Positions 31,399 to 40,308 of a stretch of DNA of 64,000 nt are shown here, piece after piece. The stretch lies in NCBI GenBank assembly GCA_021202075.1, contig JAJQDT010000067.1:38912-102911 (forward strand), read 5' to 3'. The notes below the pieces were generated by a model. It was not told the origin of the DNA, did no database searches, and was given only the letters and a program-made list of their open reading frames with translations. A program made the position numbers and the translations under genes. The DNA is from Lachnospiraceae bacterium (GTDB lineage Bacteria; Bacillota; Clostridia; Lachnospirales; Lachnospiraceae). Numbering within the stretch: the first letter of the stretch is position 1; each line of letters opens with the position of its first letter.

Positions 31399-32433
31399 CT
31401 AGCAGCTCACCTTTAACATCTGCGCTTTTCCGTGTATCCGCAGCGGTACCGAGTCCGCCGGAATGAACAGGCAGTCTCCTTTATAAAACGGCAGGGATTC
31501 CTCCTCCCAGAAGTAAATACCGCACCCTTCTGTGCAAAGCAATACCTGAAAAGAATTCGCCCCTGCCTGGGTCTGCACCATCGCCCGGACGCTCTCCGTG
31601 TTCAGCAGCACACGGGAAACCTCAAAATACTTACACCGGCACAGCAGCTCGTCCGCAGCGCCGGGACGAAACTTCAACACACGCATCGGCTGCCTCGGCT
31701 CGGAGCTGCCTTTCAGACAGGCGACCTTCAAAGCCTTGTCGATGTGAAGCTCCCTTGTCCTGCCCGTTTTGTCTATGCGGTTATAATCATACAAGCGATA
31801 GGTCAGGTTGGAGTTTTCCTGTATCTCGGCTATCAGTGCTCCGGCCCCGATGGCGTGTACCTGACCGGCCGGGATAAAGAAAACATCATCTTTTTGAACC
31901 GGCACCTTCTGGAGATATTTCTCCACGGTACCGTCCGCGAGACTTTTCCGCACCGTTTCTTCATCCGTGTCATGGTAAAACCCATAGATCAGCTCTGCGT
32001 CCTTCGCGGCGTCCAGGACATACCACATCTCGGTCTTGCCCGGAGAACCGTTTTCATGCTCCCTGGCAAACGCATCATCCGGATGCACCTGCACAGATAA
32101 GTTTCTCTTCGCATCAATAAGCTTAATCAGGATTGGGAGTCCGTCTTCTGCCTTTGGATGTGTGCCGAGGTACTCCGGATGGGCTTTTATCACGTCCGTG
32201 AGCGTCTGTCCTTTAAACGCACCTGTAGCGACCACACTCGGACCGTCCGGGTGTGTGGAGCATTCCCAGGTCTCCGCCAGCGGGGACATATCTATCCCCT
32301 TTGCAAAATCCTCGTTCAGGCGGTTCCCGCCCCACAGATAATCCTTACCGGCCGGTGACAGCATAAAAGGCCGGTGGTTCTGTTCTGGTTTTTTCTCAGG
32401 CTTCAAGCTCGAATTTCTGTTTGTCGTGTACAC
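31399..32433 (-). CDS. manA: Mannose-6-phosphate isomerase, class I
   Basis: 344 residues from GTG 32433, GGAGAAG six bases upstream; the gene overlaps manC by 38 bases. Interconverts fructose-6-P and mannose-6-P, the entry to GDP-mannose. Family signatures: KDYLWGGNRLNEDF near the start, LIKLIDAKRNLSVQVHPDD with metal-binding Gln/His, KTEMWYVLDA, FFIPAGQVHAIGAGALIAEI and YRLYDYNRIDKTG. Length is normal for the Firmicute type. It is the last gene of the run gmd-fcl-manC-manA, giving a complete route from fructose-6-P to GDP-L-fucose, apart from phosphomannomutase, which is not in the window. Confidence 0.95.
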   Translation of the reverse strand: MYTTNRNSSLKPEKKPEQNHRPFMLSPAGKDYLWGGNRLNEDFAKGIDMSPLAETWECSTHPDGPSVVATGAFKGQTLTDVIKAHPEYLGTHPKAEDGLPILIKLIDAKRNLSVQVHPDDAFAREHENGSPGKTEMWYVLDAAKDAELIYGFYHDTDEETVRKSLADGTVEKYLQKVPVQKDDVFFIPAGQVHAIGAGALIAEIQENSNLTYRLYDYNRIDKTGRTRELHIDKALKVACLKGSSEPRQPMRVLKFRPGAADELLCRCKYFEVSRVLLNTESVRAMVQTQAGANSFQVLLCTEGCGIYFWEEESLPFYKGDCLFIPADSVPLRIHGKAQMLKVSC

Positions 32434-33733
32434 TGATTTCTTCTCCCAGCTGAACCTCGATCATTTTCAGTTCCGTCTCGGCGAATACCGTGTGGCGGCA
32501 GCCTGCCTGCATGGTAATCACGTCCCCGGCTTTTACCGGCTGCTCCATGCCGTCCACTATCACCGTCCCTTCACCGGATATCACGTTCCATATCTCGTCA
32601 CGCCTCTGGTGGCTGTGGTAGTTCATCCTGTGCCCCGGATTCAGTGTCACCTTAATGGTAAGACTTTTATCGTCTACATCGATCACGCAGAAGCTGCCCC
32701 AGGATTTCTCCGCAAACATAATCTGCTGCTCGATCTTGTCTACGATTGGCTTGATATAGCTGGACTGCTTCCGGTCGGAGACAAGGATTCCTTCCGGGCT
32801 GGCAGAGACAATCACATCCTTCAGTCCCATACAGACAATGGGTACGTTCAGCTCATTGACTACGCTTACATTATCACAGACATCGTTCAGCACACAGTCC
32901 CCGATGGTCGGCTCATCCATTGCCTCGGTCAGCGTGTTCCATGTGCCAAGGTCTTTCCACTCACCGGCAAACCGCATGACCTGAATCTTTGGTTCCTTCT
33001 CAACCACGGCGTAGTCAAAGCTGATTTTCGTCAGATTTCTGTACTTGTCGAAGAGGTCGGCGTAATCCGTGAAGTCTATCCGTTCGTGTGCCTTGTCCAA
33101 TACATACTTCAGCTTATATGCGAACACGCCGCCGTTCCAGAGAGCACCCTGTGCGATATAAGATTTGGCCGTCTCTTCATCCGGTTTTTCTTTGAACGTA
33201 TCGACCAGAGAGAATGCTGCTGCCTGCGCTTCTGTGCCTCTCTGTGCTTTCGGTATGATGTAACCATACTTCTCACTGGGATAGGTCGGCTCCATCCCCA
33301 TCAGACACAGGTTTGCCTCACCTTTTGCCGCCTGTTCGTCCAGCGCCTTCAATGCCTCAAAAAAGTCATCGTTCACATAGGGGTCGACCGGGCAGACCAC
33401 TACGGTTTCCTCCAGCCCCACCCCCTGGACATCGTGCAGATAGGCGGTTGCCAGGACGATTGCCGGAAAAGTGTCCCTTCTGCACGGCTCAACGGAAATG
33501 CCCACGTCCTCGCCCAGCTGGTTGTGGATTGTGGAAACCTGTGTCTTTGATGTGGCGATGGTCACAGTAGCATCGGCATCCACCGTCTTTATCTGACGGT
33601 AAACACGCTGAACCATGGACTCGTACTCGCCATTTTCAGTCTTAAAAATCTTGATAAACTGCTTCGAGCGGATGTCATTGGACAGCGGCCAAAGCCGTTT
33701 TCCGGAGCCGCCCGAAAGTAAAACGATATTCAT
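32396..33733 (-). CDS. manC: Mannose-1-phosphate guanylyltransferase with C-terminal cupin
   Basis: 445 residues. Makes GDP-mannose from GTP and mannose-1-P. The nucleotide-binding start LLSGGSGKRLWPLSNDIRSK and FIKIF, then EPCRRDTFPAIVLATAYL, CPVDPYVND and EKYGYIIP with FKEKPDEETA, LWNGGVFAYK, are diagnostic. The C-terminal 110 residues form a cupin (SLTIKVTLNPGHRMNYHSHQ, AGDVITMQAGCRHTVFAE) as in the bifunctional AlgA/ManC type, where it may add isomerase activity; a separate manA follows, so the cupin may be regulatory. Confidence 0.93.
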   Translation of the reverse strand: MNIVLLSGGSGKRLWPLSNDIRSKQFIKIFKTENGEYESMVQRVYRQIKTVDADATVTIATSKTQVSTIHNQLGEDVGISVEPCRRDTFPAIVLATAYLHDVQGVGLEETVVVCPVDPYVNDDFFEALKALDEQAAKGEANLCLMGMEPTYPSEKYGYIIPKAQRGTEAQAAAFSLVDTFKEKPDEETAKSYIAQGALWNGGVFAYKLKYVLDKAHERIDFTDYADLFDKYRNLTKISFDYAVVEKEPKIQVMRFAGEWKDLGTWNTLTEAMDEPTIGDCVLNDVCDNVSVVNELNVPIVCMGLKDVIVSASPEGILVSDRKQSSYIKPIVDKIEQQIMFAEKSWGSFCVIDVDDKSLTIKVTLNPGHRMNYHSHQRRDEIWNVISGEGTVIVDGMEQPVKAGDVITMQAGCRHTVFAETELKMIEVQLGEEISVHDKQKFELEA

Positions 33734-33809
33734 ATTGTTTACACTCCATATAATTTGATGCCGGGGTCAAAAGCTTTCCGGTATTATGGTACCTGTGGAA
33801 TCCGGCACC

Positions 33810-34751
33810 TTACCTCTCCGCCCGCATGGGATTGTTCAGAAAATCTTCATAGGAAAGGCGTATTCCGTCTTCCAGTTCCGTCTTATAGGTCCACCCCAGC
33901 GCGGTCGCCTTGCTCACGTCGAGCAGCTTTCTCGGCGTACCGTTCGGTTTGGACGGATCCCAGCGGATTTCTCCTTCATACCCGATGACTTTTGCCACCA
34001 GCTCAGTCAGTGCTTTGATCGTCAGCTCTTTGCCGGTTCCCGCATTGACTGTCTCGTTGCCGCTGTAGTTGTTCATCAGGAACACACACAGATTCGCGAG
34101 GTCATCCACATAAAGGAATTCACGCAGCGGACTGCCGTCTCCCCAGCAGGTCACATACTCTTTGCCCTCCACCTTTGCTTCATGGAATCGGCGGATCAGT
34201 GCCGGCAGCACATGGCTGTGGGTCGGATGGTAGTTGTCATTGGGGCCGTAAAGGTTTGTCGGCATCACGGAGATGTAGTCCGTGCCGTACTGACGGTTCA
34301 GGAACTCACAGTACTTCAGGCCGCTGATTTTCGCCAGCGCGTATGCCTCGTTCGTCTTCTCCAGCTCTCCGGTCAGCAGGCAACTCTCCGGCATCGGCTG
34401 CGGAGCCATGCGGGGATATATACAGGATGAGCCAAGGAACTCCAACTTCTTGCAGCCATTCTTCCAGGCAGAATGGACAACGTTCATCTCAAGAATCATA
34501 TTGTCATACATGAAGTCTGCAAGGGCACTCTCGTTCGCCAAAATGCCACCCACCTTCGCAGCTGCAAGGAATACATATTCCGGCTTCTCCTCTGCAAAGA
34601 ACACTTCCACGGCATCCTGACGGGTCAGGTCAAGTTCCTTATGGGTACGTGTGATAATGTTATTATAGCCCTGGCGGTTCAGTTCACGTACAATAGCGGA
34701 ACCAACCATTCCGCGATGACCGGCCACATAAATTTTTGCGTCTTTTTCCAT
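33810..34751 (-). CDS. fcl: GDP-L-fucose synthase
   Basis: 313 residues. Epimerase-reductase that converts GDP-4-keto-6-deoxymannose to GDP-L-fucose with NADPH. Rossmann start IYVAGHRGMVGSAIVREL, FLAAAKVGGILANE, the LGSSCIYPRMAPQPM substrate loop, catalytic YALAKISGLKYCEF (Tyr-x3-Lys) and PTNLYGPNDNYHPTHSHVLP. The ATG at 34751 overlaps the gmd stop (TGATG), showing coupling to gmd. Confidence 0.96.
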   Translation of the reverse strand: MEKDAKIYVAGHRGMVGSAIVRELNRQGYNNIITRTHKELDLTRQDAVEVFFAEEKPEYVFLAAAKVGGILANESALADFMYDNMILEMNVVHSAWKNGCKKLEFLGSSCIYPRMAPQPMPESCLLTGELEKTNEAYALAKISGLKYCEFLNRQYGTDYISVMPTNLYGPNDNYHPTHSHVLPALIRRFHEAKVEGKEYVTCWGDGSPLREFLYVDDLANLCVFLMNNYSGNETVNAGTGKELTIKALTELVAKVIGYEGEIRWDPSKPNGTPRKLLDVSKATALGWTYKTELEDGIRLSYEDFLNNPMRAER

Positions 34752-35839
34752 CACTTAACGACACCTTTCTCCAAATACTCTTCAAGATTGCAGCGGATGT
34801 GCTCCTGGGCGCGTTCCACGGCAACCTTCTCCATATCGTGCTTCACCATCAGCTCAACCAGCTGCTCAAACGATGTCTTCGTCGGGTTCCAGCCCAGCTC
34901 CTGCTTCGCCTTCGTCGGGTCACCCCAGAGGTTGACCACATCGGTTGGACGGTAAAAATCAGGGCTGACTTCCACAAGCACCTTACCTGTAGTTTTATCA
35001 ATGCCCTTTTCATCCATGCCTTCACCCTGCCACTCAAGTTCAATCCCTGCATAGTGGAAAGCGAGGGTCGCAAATTCACGGACGGAATGCTGTTCGCCGG
35101 TCGCGATTACGAAATCCTCCGGAGTGTCGTGCTGAAGAATCAGCCACATGCACTCTACATAATCTTTTGCGTAGCCCCAGTCGCGCAGAGACGACAGGTT
35201 CCCAAGATAGAGCTTATCCTGCTTACCTTGCGCGATTCTCGAAGCAGCAAGAGTAATTTTCCTCGTCACGAAGGTTTCGCCGCGCCGCTCCGATTCATGG
35301 TTGAAAAGAATACCGGAGCAGCAGAACATATGGTAGGCCTCCCGATACTCCTTCGTAATCCAGAAGCCATACTGTTTCGCCACAGCATAAGGGCTGTATG
35401 GATGAAACGGGGTTTTCTCGTTCTGAGGAACTTCCTCTACCTTTCCGTAGAGTTCGGAAGTGGACGCCTGATAAATGCGGCAGGTATCTTTTAACCCCGT
35501 CAGCCGAACTGCCTCAAGTATTCTCAAAACACCTGTTGCGTCCACATCGGCGGTGAACTCAGGCACATCAAAGGATACCTGCACATGGCTCTGCGCAGCC
35601 AGATTATAAATCTCATCAGGTCTGACTGTTCCGATAACCGAAACGAGACTCATGGAATCCCCCAAATCCGCATAATGGAGATGAAAATTTTCTCTTCCTT
35701 CCAGATGGGAGATTCGCTCCCTGTAGTCCACAGATGAGCGCCGGATGATTCCATGTACATCATAGCCTTTCTCCAAAAGCAGTTCCGCCAGATAAGAGCC
35801 GTCCTGTCCTGTGATTCCTGTAATTAATGCTGTTTTCAT
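34751..35839 (-). CDS. gmd: GDP-mannose 4,6-dehydratase
   Basis: 362 residues from ATG 35839 (GGAGG site); the frame is open to 35992 but the family starts at [20 protein letters not shown]. Forms GDP-4-keto-6-deoxymannose, the first step to GDP-fucose. Signatures: [44 protein letters not shown], the [19 protein letters not shown] loop, [11 protein letters not shown] with the catalytic Tyr-x3-Lys, and [18 protein letters not shown]. Opens the de novo fucose segment after a 500-base gap and probably has its own promoter. Confidence 0.97.
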   Translation of the reverse strand: MKTALITGITGQDGSYLAELLLEKGYDVHGIIRRSSVDYRERISHLEGRENFHLHYADLGDSMSLVSVIGTVRPDEIYNLAAQSHVQVSFDVPEFTADVDATGVLRILEAVRLTGLKDTCRIYQASTSELYGKVEEVPQNEKTPFHPYSPYAVAKQYGFWITKEYREAYHMFCCSGILFNHESERRGETFVTRKITLAASRIAQGKQDKLYLGNLSSLRDWGYAKDYVECMWLILQHDTPEDFVIATGEQHSVREFATLAFHYAGIELEWQGEGMDEKGIDKTTGKVLVEVSPDFYRPTDVVNLWGDPTKAKQELGWNPTKTSFEQLVELMVKHDMEKVAVERAQEHIRCNLEEYLEKGVVK

Positions 35840-36209
35840 AAGGACCTCCAAACATAGGTAATTCTGTATTCCATAAACATGAGAAAGAACTCCGCAAAAA
35901 ATATAGCAGACGGCTCTTTCTCTCTTGTCTGTCAACAATTTTAATCTATCAACCAGAGACTTTGAACAGAACGCATACTCTTCTATTAGCACAATATTGA
36001 CTTTGTCTGGTCGATTGGTGCAGGTATCTTTGCCACGGACATTAACTGGTAAATAGCGTCCGGGTACCAGTCTATCTTTTTTCTTACCAATCTCTTCCCT
36101 TCAAATCTTGTCGCTTCAAGCATCCCCATCGAGTTCTGACAGCGCATCCAGATATCCCGCCATCCGTCCGCTCACGCATCTCCAGAGACAGCCGTTCGTA
36201 TTTCTCGAC

Positions 36210-36279
36210 CATAGCCAGTCGATTTTCAACTTTCATGTTGCGGCTTATCTGAATATTCCGATAGTTAGTCTTAACTAAC
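36210..36279. repeat. 75-base direct repeat, copy 2
   Basis: Diverged copy of 31189-31263; the block TTATCTGAATATTCCGATA is identical. Starts 16 bases beyond the terminator hairpin at 36295-36333, the same arrangement as copy 1. Confidence 0.8.
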
Positions 36280-36294
36280 CTGTATCACCAAATT

Positions 36295-36333
36295 AACCCC
36301 TGCAGGAGACACCCCTCATCTCCCACAGGGGTT
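36295..36333 (-). terminator. Terminator-like hairpin after the first fucU
   Basis: AACCCCTG (36295-36302) pairs with CAGGGGTT (36326-36333). On the minus strand it follows the fucU stop by 13 bases; the downstream tract TTAATTTGG is only weakly U-rich. Confidence 0.65.
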
Positions 36334-36345
36334 TCTTCATGCTCT

Positions 36346-36783
36346 CTATTTCACCACACCCTTAACCAGAAGCAGGTTCCCATACTGCCGCTCTTCGCCA
36401 GTCTGTACAACCACATAGGCCTTCTTCGCCCGCTCGTAAAACGCATACCTCTCCATCAGGTCAAAATCTGGATTCTCCCCGGCGGCGATCAGCAGCCTCT
36501 CATATGCCGCCCAGATCACAGGCTCCGGCATCCCTTTCGCCTTGTCTCCATCGGTCAGATCCATGAGTGCTACCGGTTTTTCTGTATATGAATCGAGCGG
36601 AAACAACGGAAGGAGCGCCTGCAGGAACTGGCTTCCATCCATTCCCGGGCAGTGAATCACCCGCTGCCCCATATTCTCTGCCGGAAAATTTGCATCCGCA
36701 ATCACAAGCTCATCTCCGTGTCCCATGTCGCACAGAATCTTGAGCATATTTCCGGTCAATAGCTTACTGATATTCTTTAACAT
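36346..36783 (-). CDS. fucU: L-fucose mutarotase (FucU/RbsD family), copy B
   Basis: 145 residues. Interconverts alpha and beta L-fucose so that the kinase receives the correct anomer. Family signatures: MLKNISKLLTGNMLKILCDM with GHGDELVIADANFPAE (catalytic His/Asp), and YAFYERAKKAYVVVQTGEER with the conserved Tyr/Lys, then YGNLLLVKGVV. It is about 80 percent identical by eye to the copy at 39850, and both flank fkp, so a duplication around the kinase gene is likely. Confidence 0.93.
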   Translation of the reverse strand: MLKNISKLLTGNMLKILCDMGHGDELVIADANFPAENMGQRVIHCPGMDGSQFLQALLPLFPLDSYTEKPVALMDLTDGDKAKGMPEPVIWAAYERLLIAAGENPDFDLMERYAFYERAKKAYVVVQTGEERQYGNLLLVKGVVK

Positions 36784-36855
36784 CGTCTCTCACCCTTCTA
36801 TATCTGTCTCCAAAATACGGTTCTTTCTCGTCGCTCTCGTCGCGTCCATCCGCAT

Positions 36856-39753
36856 TTACACAAACTCGCACTCCCAGACATCGACTCCGCTGTCCTGGAA
36901 AACTTCGTTCAGCCGCTCCCGCAGGTCTTCTTTTGATATTCCTTTCTTCAGCACCACCTGCAGGAACCCGCCGCCACCTGCGCCGCAGATCATCTTGCCA
37001 TCCACCAGGTCATCAATGACTGTGAATATCTGGTCAATGCAGGTATTCGTGCTGCCTGCGTCGATATGCTGGCTCTCCTGCCAGTGCTCCGTCAGAAGCT
37101 GTGCGAAACCGTCCACGTTGCTTTTCTCCAACTCAAACCGCATCAGAACGGCCAGCCGCTGTATGGCGTCGTGTGCCTTGATGGATGTCTCATCGTTGCA
37201 GACGTACTTCCCGACCACATCCCGGAGGAGGTTCCGCGCCAGACGCCTCTGCCCTGTGTAAATGAGGGCAAACCTGTCATTCAGCTCCGCTACTGTCTTC
37301 TCGCTGATAGCAAGAGGCGTGAAGGTAATCTTTTGTGATAACCCCGGCCTCGTGGTGACCATCTTGATTCCCGGTACGATGCCGCCGACCTGGTCCTGCC
37401 AGCCGCCGCCTGTGGACATCAGCTGCTCCATGCAGAGCACCCGCCCGAACACTTCCTCGTCCGTCGGCTCCTGCCCCATCGCCTGCAGCAATGCTTTCAC
37501 ACAGGCACCGGCGAGAATCGAACTGGTGCCAAGACCACTGCCCTTCGGGATATCAATCACCCGTGTGTTCATGTACATTCCACCGCCAAGGCGCTCACAC
37601 AATTCTGCCACGGAGCTTATATCGCCCGTTCCTTTTGCCGGAATTACCCCGCAGGCAAGCAATGCCGCCTTATGCAGCGCAAACGGGTCGGACGGGTTCC
37701 TGCAGTCCTGCAGTTCCTCTAATTTGTCAAATTCTTTATAGCTCCCAATGTCTGTGCTTGCCAGAGCGATTACTGGCTTATCCAGATGTTTTACTGTCGC
37801 TTCAATCGGCAAGCGACCATTCAGTGAAATAGCCGCGTTCAGCACCGTCCCGCCGTTTTCCATGCAGTAAGGAGGAGTGTCGCTCCAACCACCGCCCCAG
37901 TTCACACGAACGGGAAGGCTGACGATCACATCCCGCTCCAAATGGTACTCGGTAAACTGTACGCTCTCCATCGCTGCCGCCAGCGTTGCGTCGCATATCG
38001 TACCGAAGCACAGGTCGCTGTATTTATTCTCATCTGTTATCTTCCACAAGTAACTATATATGCGGATCAGCCGGCTAAATTCTTCCAGCTTGCCGATATC
38101 CTGTTTCTTTGCTTTATTTAAAAGATATTCAACCGTGTGGTGGTCAATGTCCGGATAGGTTTTCGCAACGGCTTCTGCAGGGACACCGTTCTCGATATTC
38201 TCAAGGATTGCCTCCGCCACCACTTGTTCATACAGATTCTCCTGCCATGGGAGGATCGCCGTCACATCTGCCTGGTTAAAGCTGTCTTTGAGGCTGAGGA
38301 GTTCTCTACCTGTCTTATCCTTCCCACCAGCCAGTTCCAGTGTCGCCTTTACCGCTTCTTCTATGGTATCGCACACCGGATACAGCTTCGCCGTCCACAG
38401 TGCTTCTCCAATCTCTTTCCCGAACAGCTTGCTCTCCTTCGGGTTGTCTTCCACACCATACATTCGGCAGACAAACTTCCCGCTCTTCAGCTTCAGTGCA
38501 TGGAGTACCGCTCCATCCGGCACTGTCTCGCCGTTCAGCGTCACACCAGAAATCACACAGCCCTTTCCTATCTTACTATAACGATGAATACGGCTGTCTT
38601 CAATATAACTGCCTGCTCCTACATTTGCTCTTCTGCTGATGTAGCTGTTGCTCACGGCAAAATTCTGCGGCGCCAGGTTCGAGTTTACCGTGCCTGACCA
38701 GTCTAAAAATCTATACTCATCCATGCCGTCCGTCATCAGATGCAGCAGCTCCCTCGTTGTCCCAAAATGGATGAACGATGCCGGAGAGAGGCGGATGAGC
38801 TTCATGGAATATGGTGACAGCACGTTCCAGAGTTCTGTCCTGCATTCCCGAAGCTCATCTGTATAGTTTCCTTCTGGTTTTTCTTTATAGAACTGCTCCA
38901 GCGTGGATTCCGATGCCAGCGGATACAGAAAGTCCGCATAGAAGGAAAGACAGGCGTCCGGGTTTACAAACCTGTGGTACTTCTCTTCCGTATCCACCAG
39001 ACTGTACAAATCCGCCAGGAAATCCGGCCGCAGGATGACTGCGCCTGTGTCAATATCCACCATGCCGCGCCCATCTACCGCGCCGCAGCTTCCCAGGGTC
39101 TCTACCGTCTGCTTGTGCAGGAAACGGCCAACGTTCCCGTCCGCATCCTTCAGATAAACACCGTGGTTCTTCCCAGTCTCGACCGTCTCTTTTATGGAAA
39201 GTGCCGCCGCTCCCGCGCCGTAGAAATCAATCTGAAGGGCGTTGAAAAGGAGAAGCACATCCCCGGAGCAGACAAGCATTCCCTCTGATATACGGCTTGC
39301 CACTGTACTCATACCGATCAGGAATTCATCAAACAACGTCGAACGCCGTCCTCCCGGCAAGAGACGCGGAACCGGCGAGAACAGCTTCCCGCAGGCCGAA
39401 TACTGCGGCACACGCTTGCTGTCACCGCCAGAATGGATGACAAGGATGCGCTTACCTTCCAGGGTCCCCGCATGCTTCTTCACATAACGAATTGCGGAGA
39501 AAGTCGCGCCACCGCTGCCGACTCTCTGACCGCCCAGATCCGGGAGCACCGCATAGTGTGTTCTCTCCGATATCTGCCCCTTTCCAAGTCTGTGTTCAAT
39601 CTGCATCTCATAGGACTTTGCCTGGTCGTCATTGCTCGCCGTCAATATCACATAGTCCCACACAGCTATTTTTTCGTTTGTCAGTGATTCTATATAGTAA
39701 TCGAGAGCATCCCGATAGGACTGCTGCTCGAAAAGTGTCGTGTATTGGTTCAT
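36856..39753 (-). CDS. fkp: Bifunctional L-fucokinase / fucose-1-P guanylyltransferase
   Basis: 965 residues, the length of Bacteroides-type Fkp. The N-terminal half is a GDP-fucose pyrophosphorylase (VLPDLGGQRVGSGGATFSAI, LVIHSGGDSKRVPQYSACGK, LLPGGRRSTLFDEFLIG) followed by left-handed beta-helix-like repeats (ISRRANVGAGSYIEDSRIH). The C-terminal half is a GHMP kinase: GGGWSDTPPYCMENGG near residue 620, IPKGSGLGTSSILAGA near 735 and CGAGGGGFLQVVL near 925. It turns free L-fucose into GDP-fucose, so the cell can use environmental (for example mucin) fucose for its surface glycans. Confidence 0.96.
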   Translation of the reverse strand: MNQYTTLFEQQSYRDALDYYIESLTNEKIAVWDYVILTASNDDQAKSYEMQIEHRLGKGQISERTHYAVLPDLGGQRVGSGGATFSAIRYVKKHAGTLEGKRILVIHSGGDSKRVPQYSACGKLFSPVPRLLPGGRRSTLFDEFLIGMSTVASRISEGMLVCSGDVLLLFNALQIDFYGAGAAALSIKETVETGKNHGVYLKDADGNVGRFLHKQTVETLGSCGAVDGRGMVDIDTGAVILRPDFLADLYSLVDTEEKYHRFVNPDACLSFYADFLYPLASESTLEQFYKEKPEGNYTDELRECRTELWNVLSPYSMKLIRLSPASFIHFGTTRELLHLMTDGMDEYRFLDWSGTVNSNLAPQNFAVSNSYISRRANVGAGSYIEDSRIHRYSKIGKGCVISGVTLNGETVPDGAVLHALKLKSGKFVCRMYGVEDNPKESKLFGKEIGEALWTAKLYPVCDTIEEAVKATLELAGGKDKTGRELLSLKDSFNQADVTAILPWQENLYEQVVAEAILENIENGVPAEAVAKTYPDIDHHTVEYLLNKAKKQDIGKLEEFSRLIRIYSYLWKITDENKYSDLCFGTICDATLAAAMESVQFTEYHLERDVIVSLPVRVNWGGGWSDTPPYCMENGGTVLNAAISLNGRLPIEATVKHLDKPVIALASTDIGSYKEFDKLEELQDCRNPSDPFALHKAALLACGVIPAKGTGDISSVAELCERLGGGMYMNTRVIDIPKGSGLGTSSILAGACVKALLQAMGQEPTDEEVFGRVLCMEQLMSTGGGWQDQVGGIVPGIKMVTTRPGLSQKITFTPLAISEKTVAELNDRFALIYTGQRRLARNLLRDVVGKYVCNDETSIKAHDAIQRLAVLMRFELEKSNVDGFAQLLTEHWQESQHIDAGSTNTCIDQIFTVIDDLVDGKMICGAGGGGFLQVVLKKGISKEDLRERLNEVFQDSGVDVWECEFV

Positions 39754-39849
39754 AACCCGCTAATACCTCTCTTGTATTCCAGCTCCTCCATCGCAACATT
39801 ACAATTCATACAGAGATCCAGATCTCTCCGCATGAGACCATGCCCTGAT

Positions 39850-40284
39850 TCAGACCACACCTTTGACCAACAGCAGATTCCCATACTGCCGCTCTTCACC
39901 GGTCTGAATAACCACATAGGCTTTCTTCGCCCGCTCATAGAACGCGAAACGCTCCATCCGCTCAAAATCCGCGTTCTCGCCTGCGTTCTTCAGCAGCTTC
40001 GCATAGGCATCCCAGATGACAGGCTCCTTCATTCCCTTTGCCTTGTCACCATCCGTCAATTCCATGACCACAGCCGGCCTCTCCGTATAAGTATCAAGCG
40101 GAAACAGCGGCAGAATCGCCTCCAGGAATTGGCTCCCGTCCATCCCCGGACACCGGATAACCCTTTTTCCCATCGTCTCAGCCGGGAAATTCGCATCCGC
40201 AATCACTATCTCATCCCCATGCCCCATATCGCACAGGATCTTCAACATATCTCCGGTCAACCGCTTACTGATATTCTTTAGCAT
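39850..40284 (-). CDS. fucU: L-fucose mutarotase (FucU/RbsD family), copy A
   Basis: 144 residues, ATG 40284, GAGGAGG site. Starts MLKNISKRLTGDMLKILCDM and has GHGDEIVIADANFPAE and FAFYERAKKAYVVIQTGEER. Same reaction as copy B, immediately upstream of fkp. Because the two proteins differ mostly by conservative changes, both are likely active. Confidence 0.93.
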   Translation of the reverse strand: MLKNISKRLTGDMLKILCDMGHGDEIVIADANFPAETMGKRVIRCPGMDGSQFLEAILPLFPLDTYTERPAVVMELTDGDKAKGMKEPVIWDAYAKLLKNAGENADFERMERFAFYERAKKAYVVIQTGEERQYGNLLLVKGVV

Positions 40285-40308
40285 AACTTCTTCCTCCTCG
40301 GATTCTCC

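Larger units (their letters stand above)
35840..36345. other. Regulatory gap upstream of gmd
   Basis: No supported gene. Contains TTGACA on the minus strand at about 35929-35934, with TATATT 24 bases on, too far apart for a standard promoter. Also contains copy 2 of the 75-base repeat (36210-36279) and the terminator of the fucU gene. A minus-strand frame through the repeat (NYRNIQISRNMKVENRLAMV, then EKYERLSLEMRERTDGG) looks like the remnant of a gene start, without a full product. Confidence 0.45.

Noticed and set aside
32426..33550. 374-codon plus-strand frame opposite manC
   Set aside because: Antisense shadow of a clearly recognised gene.
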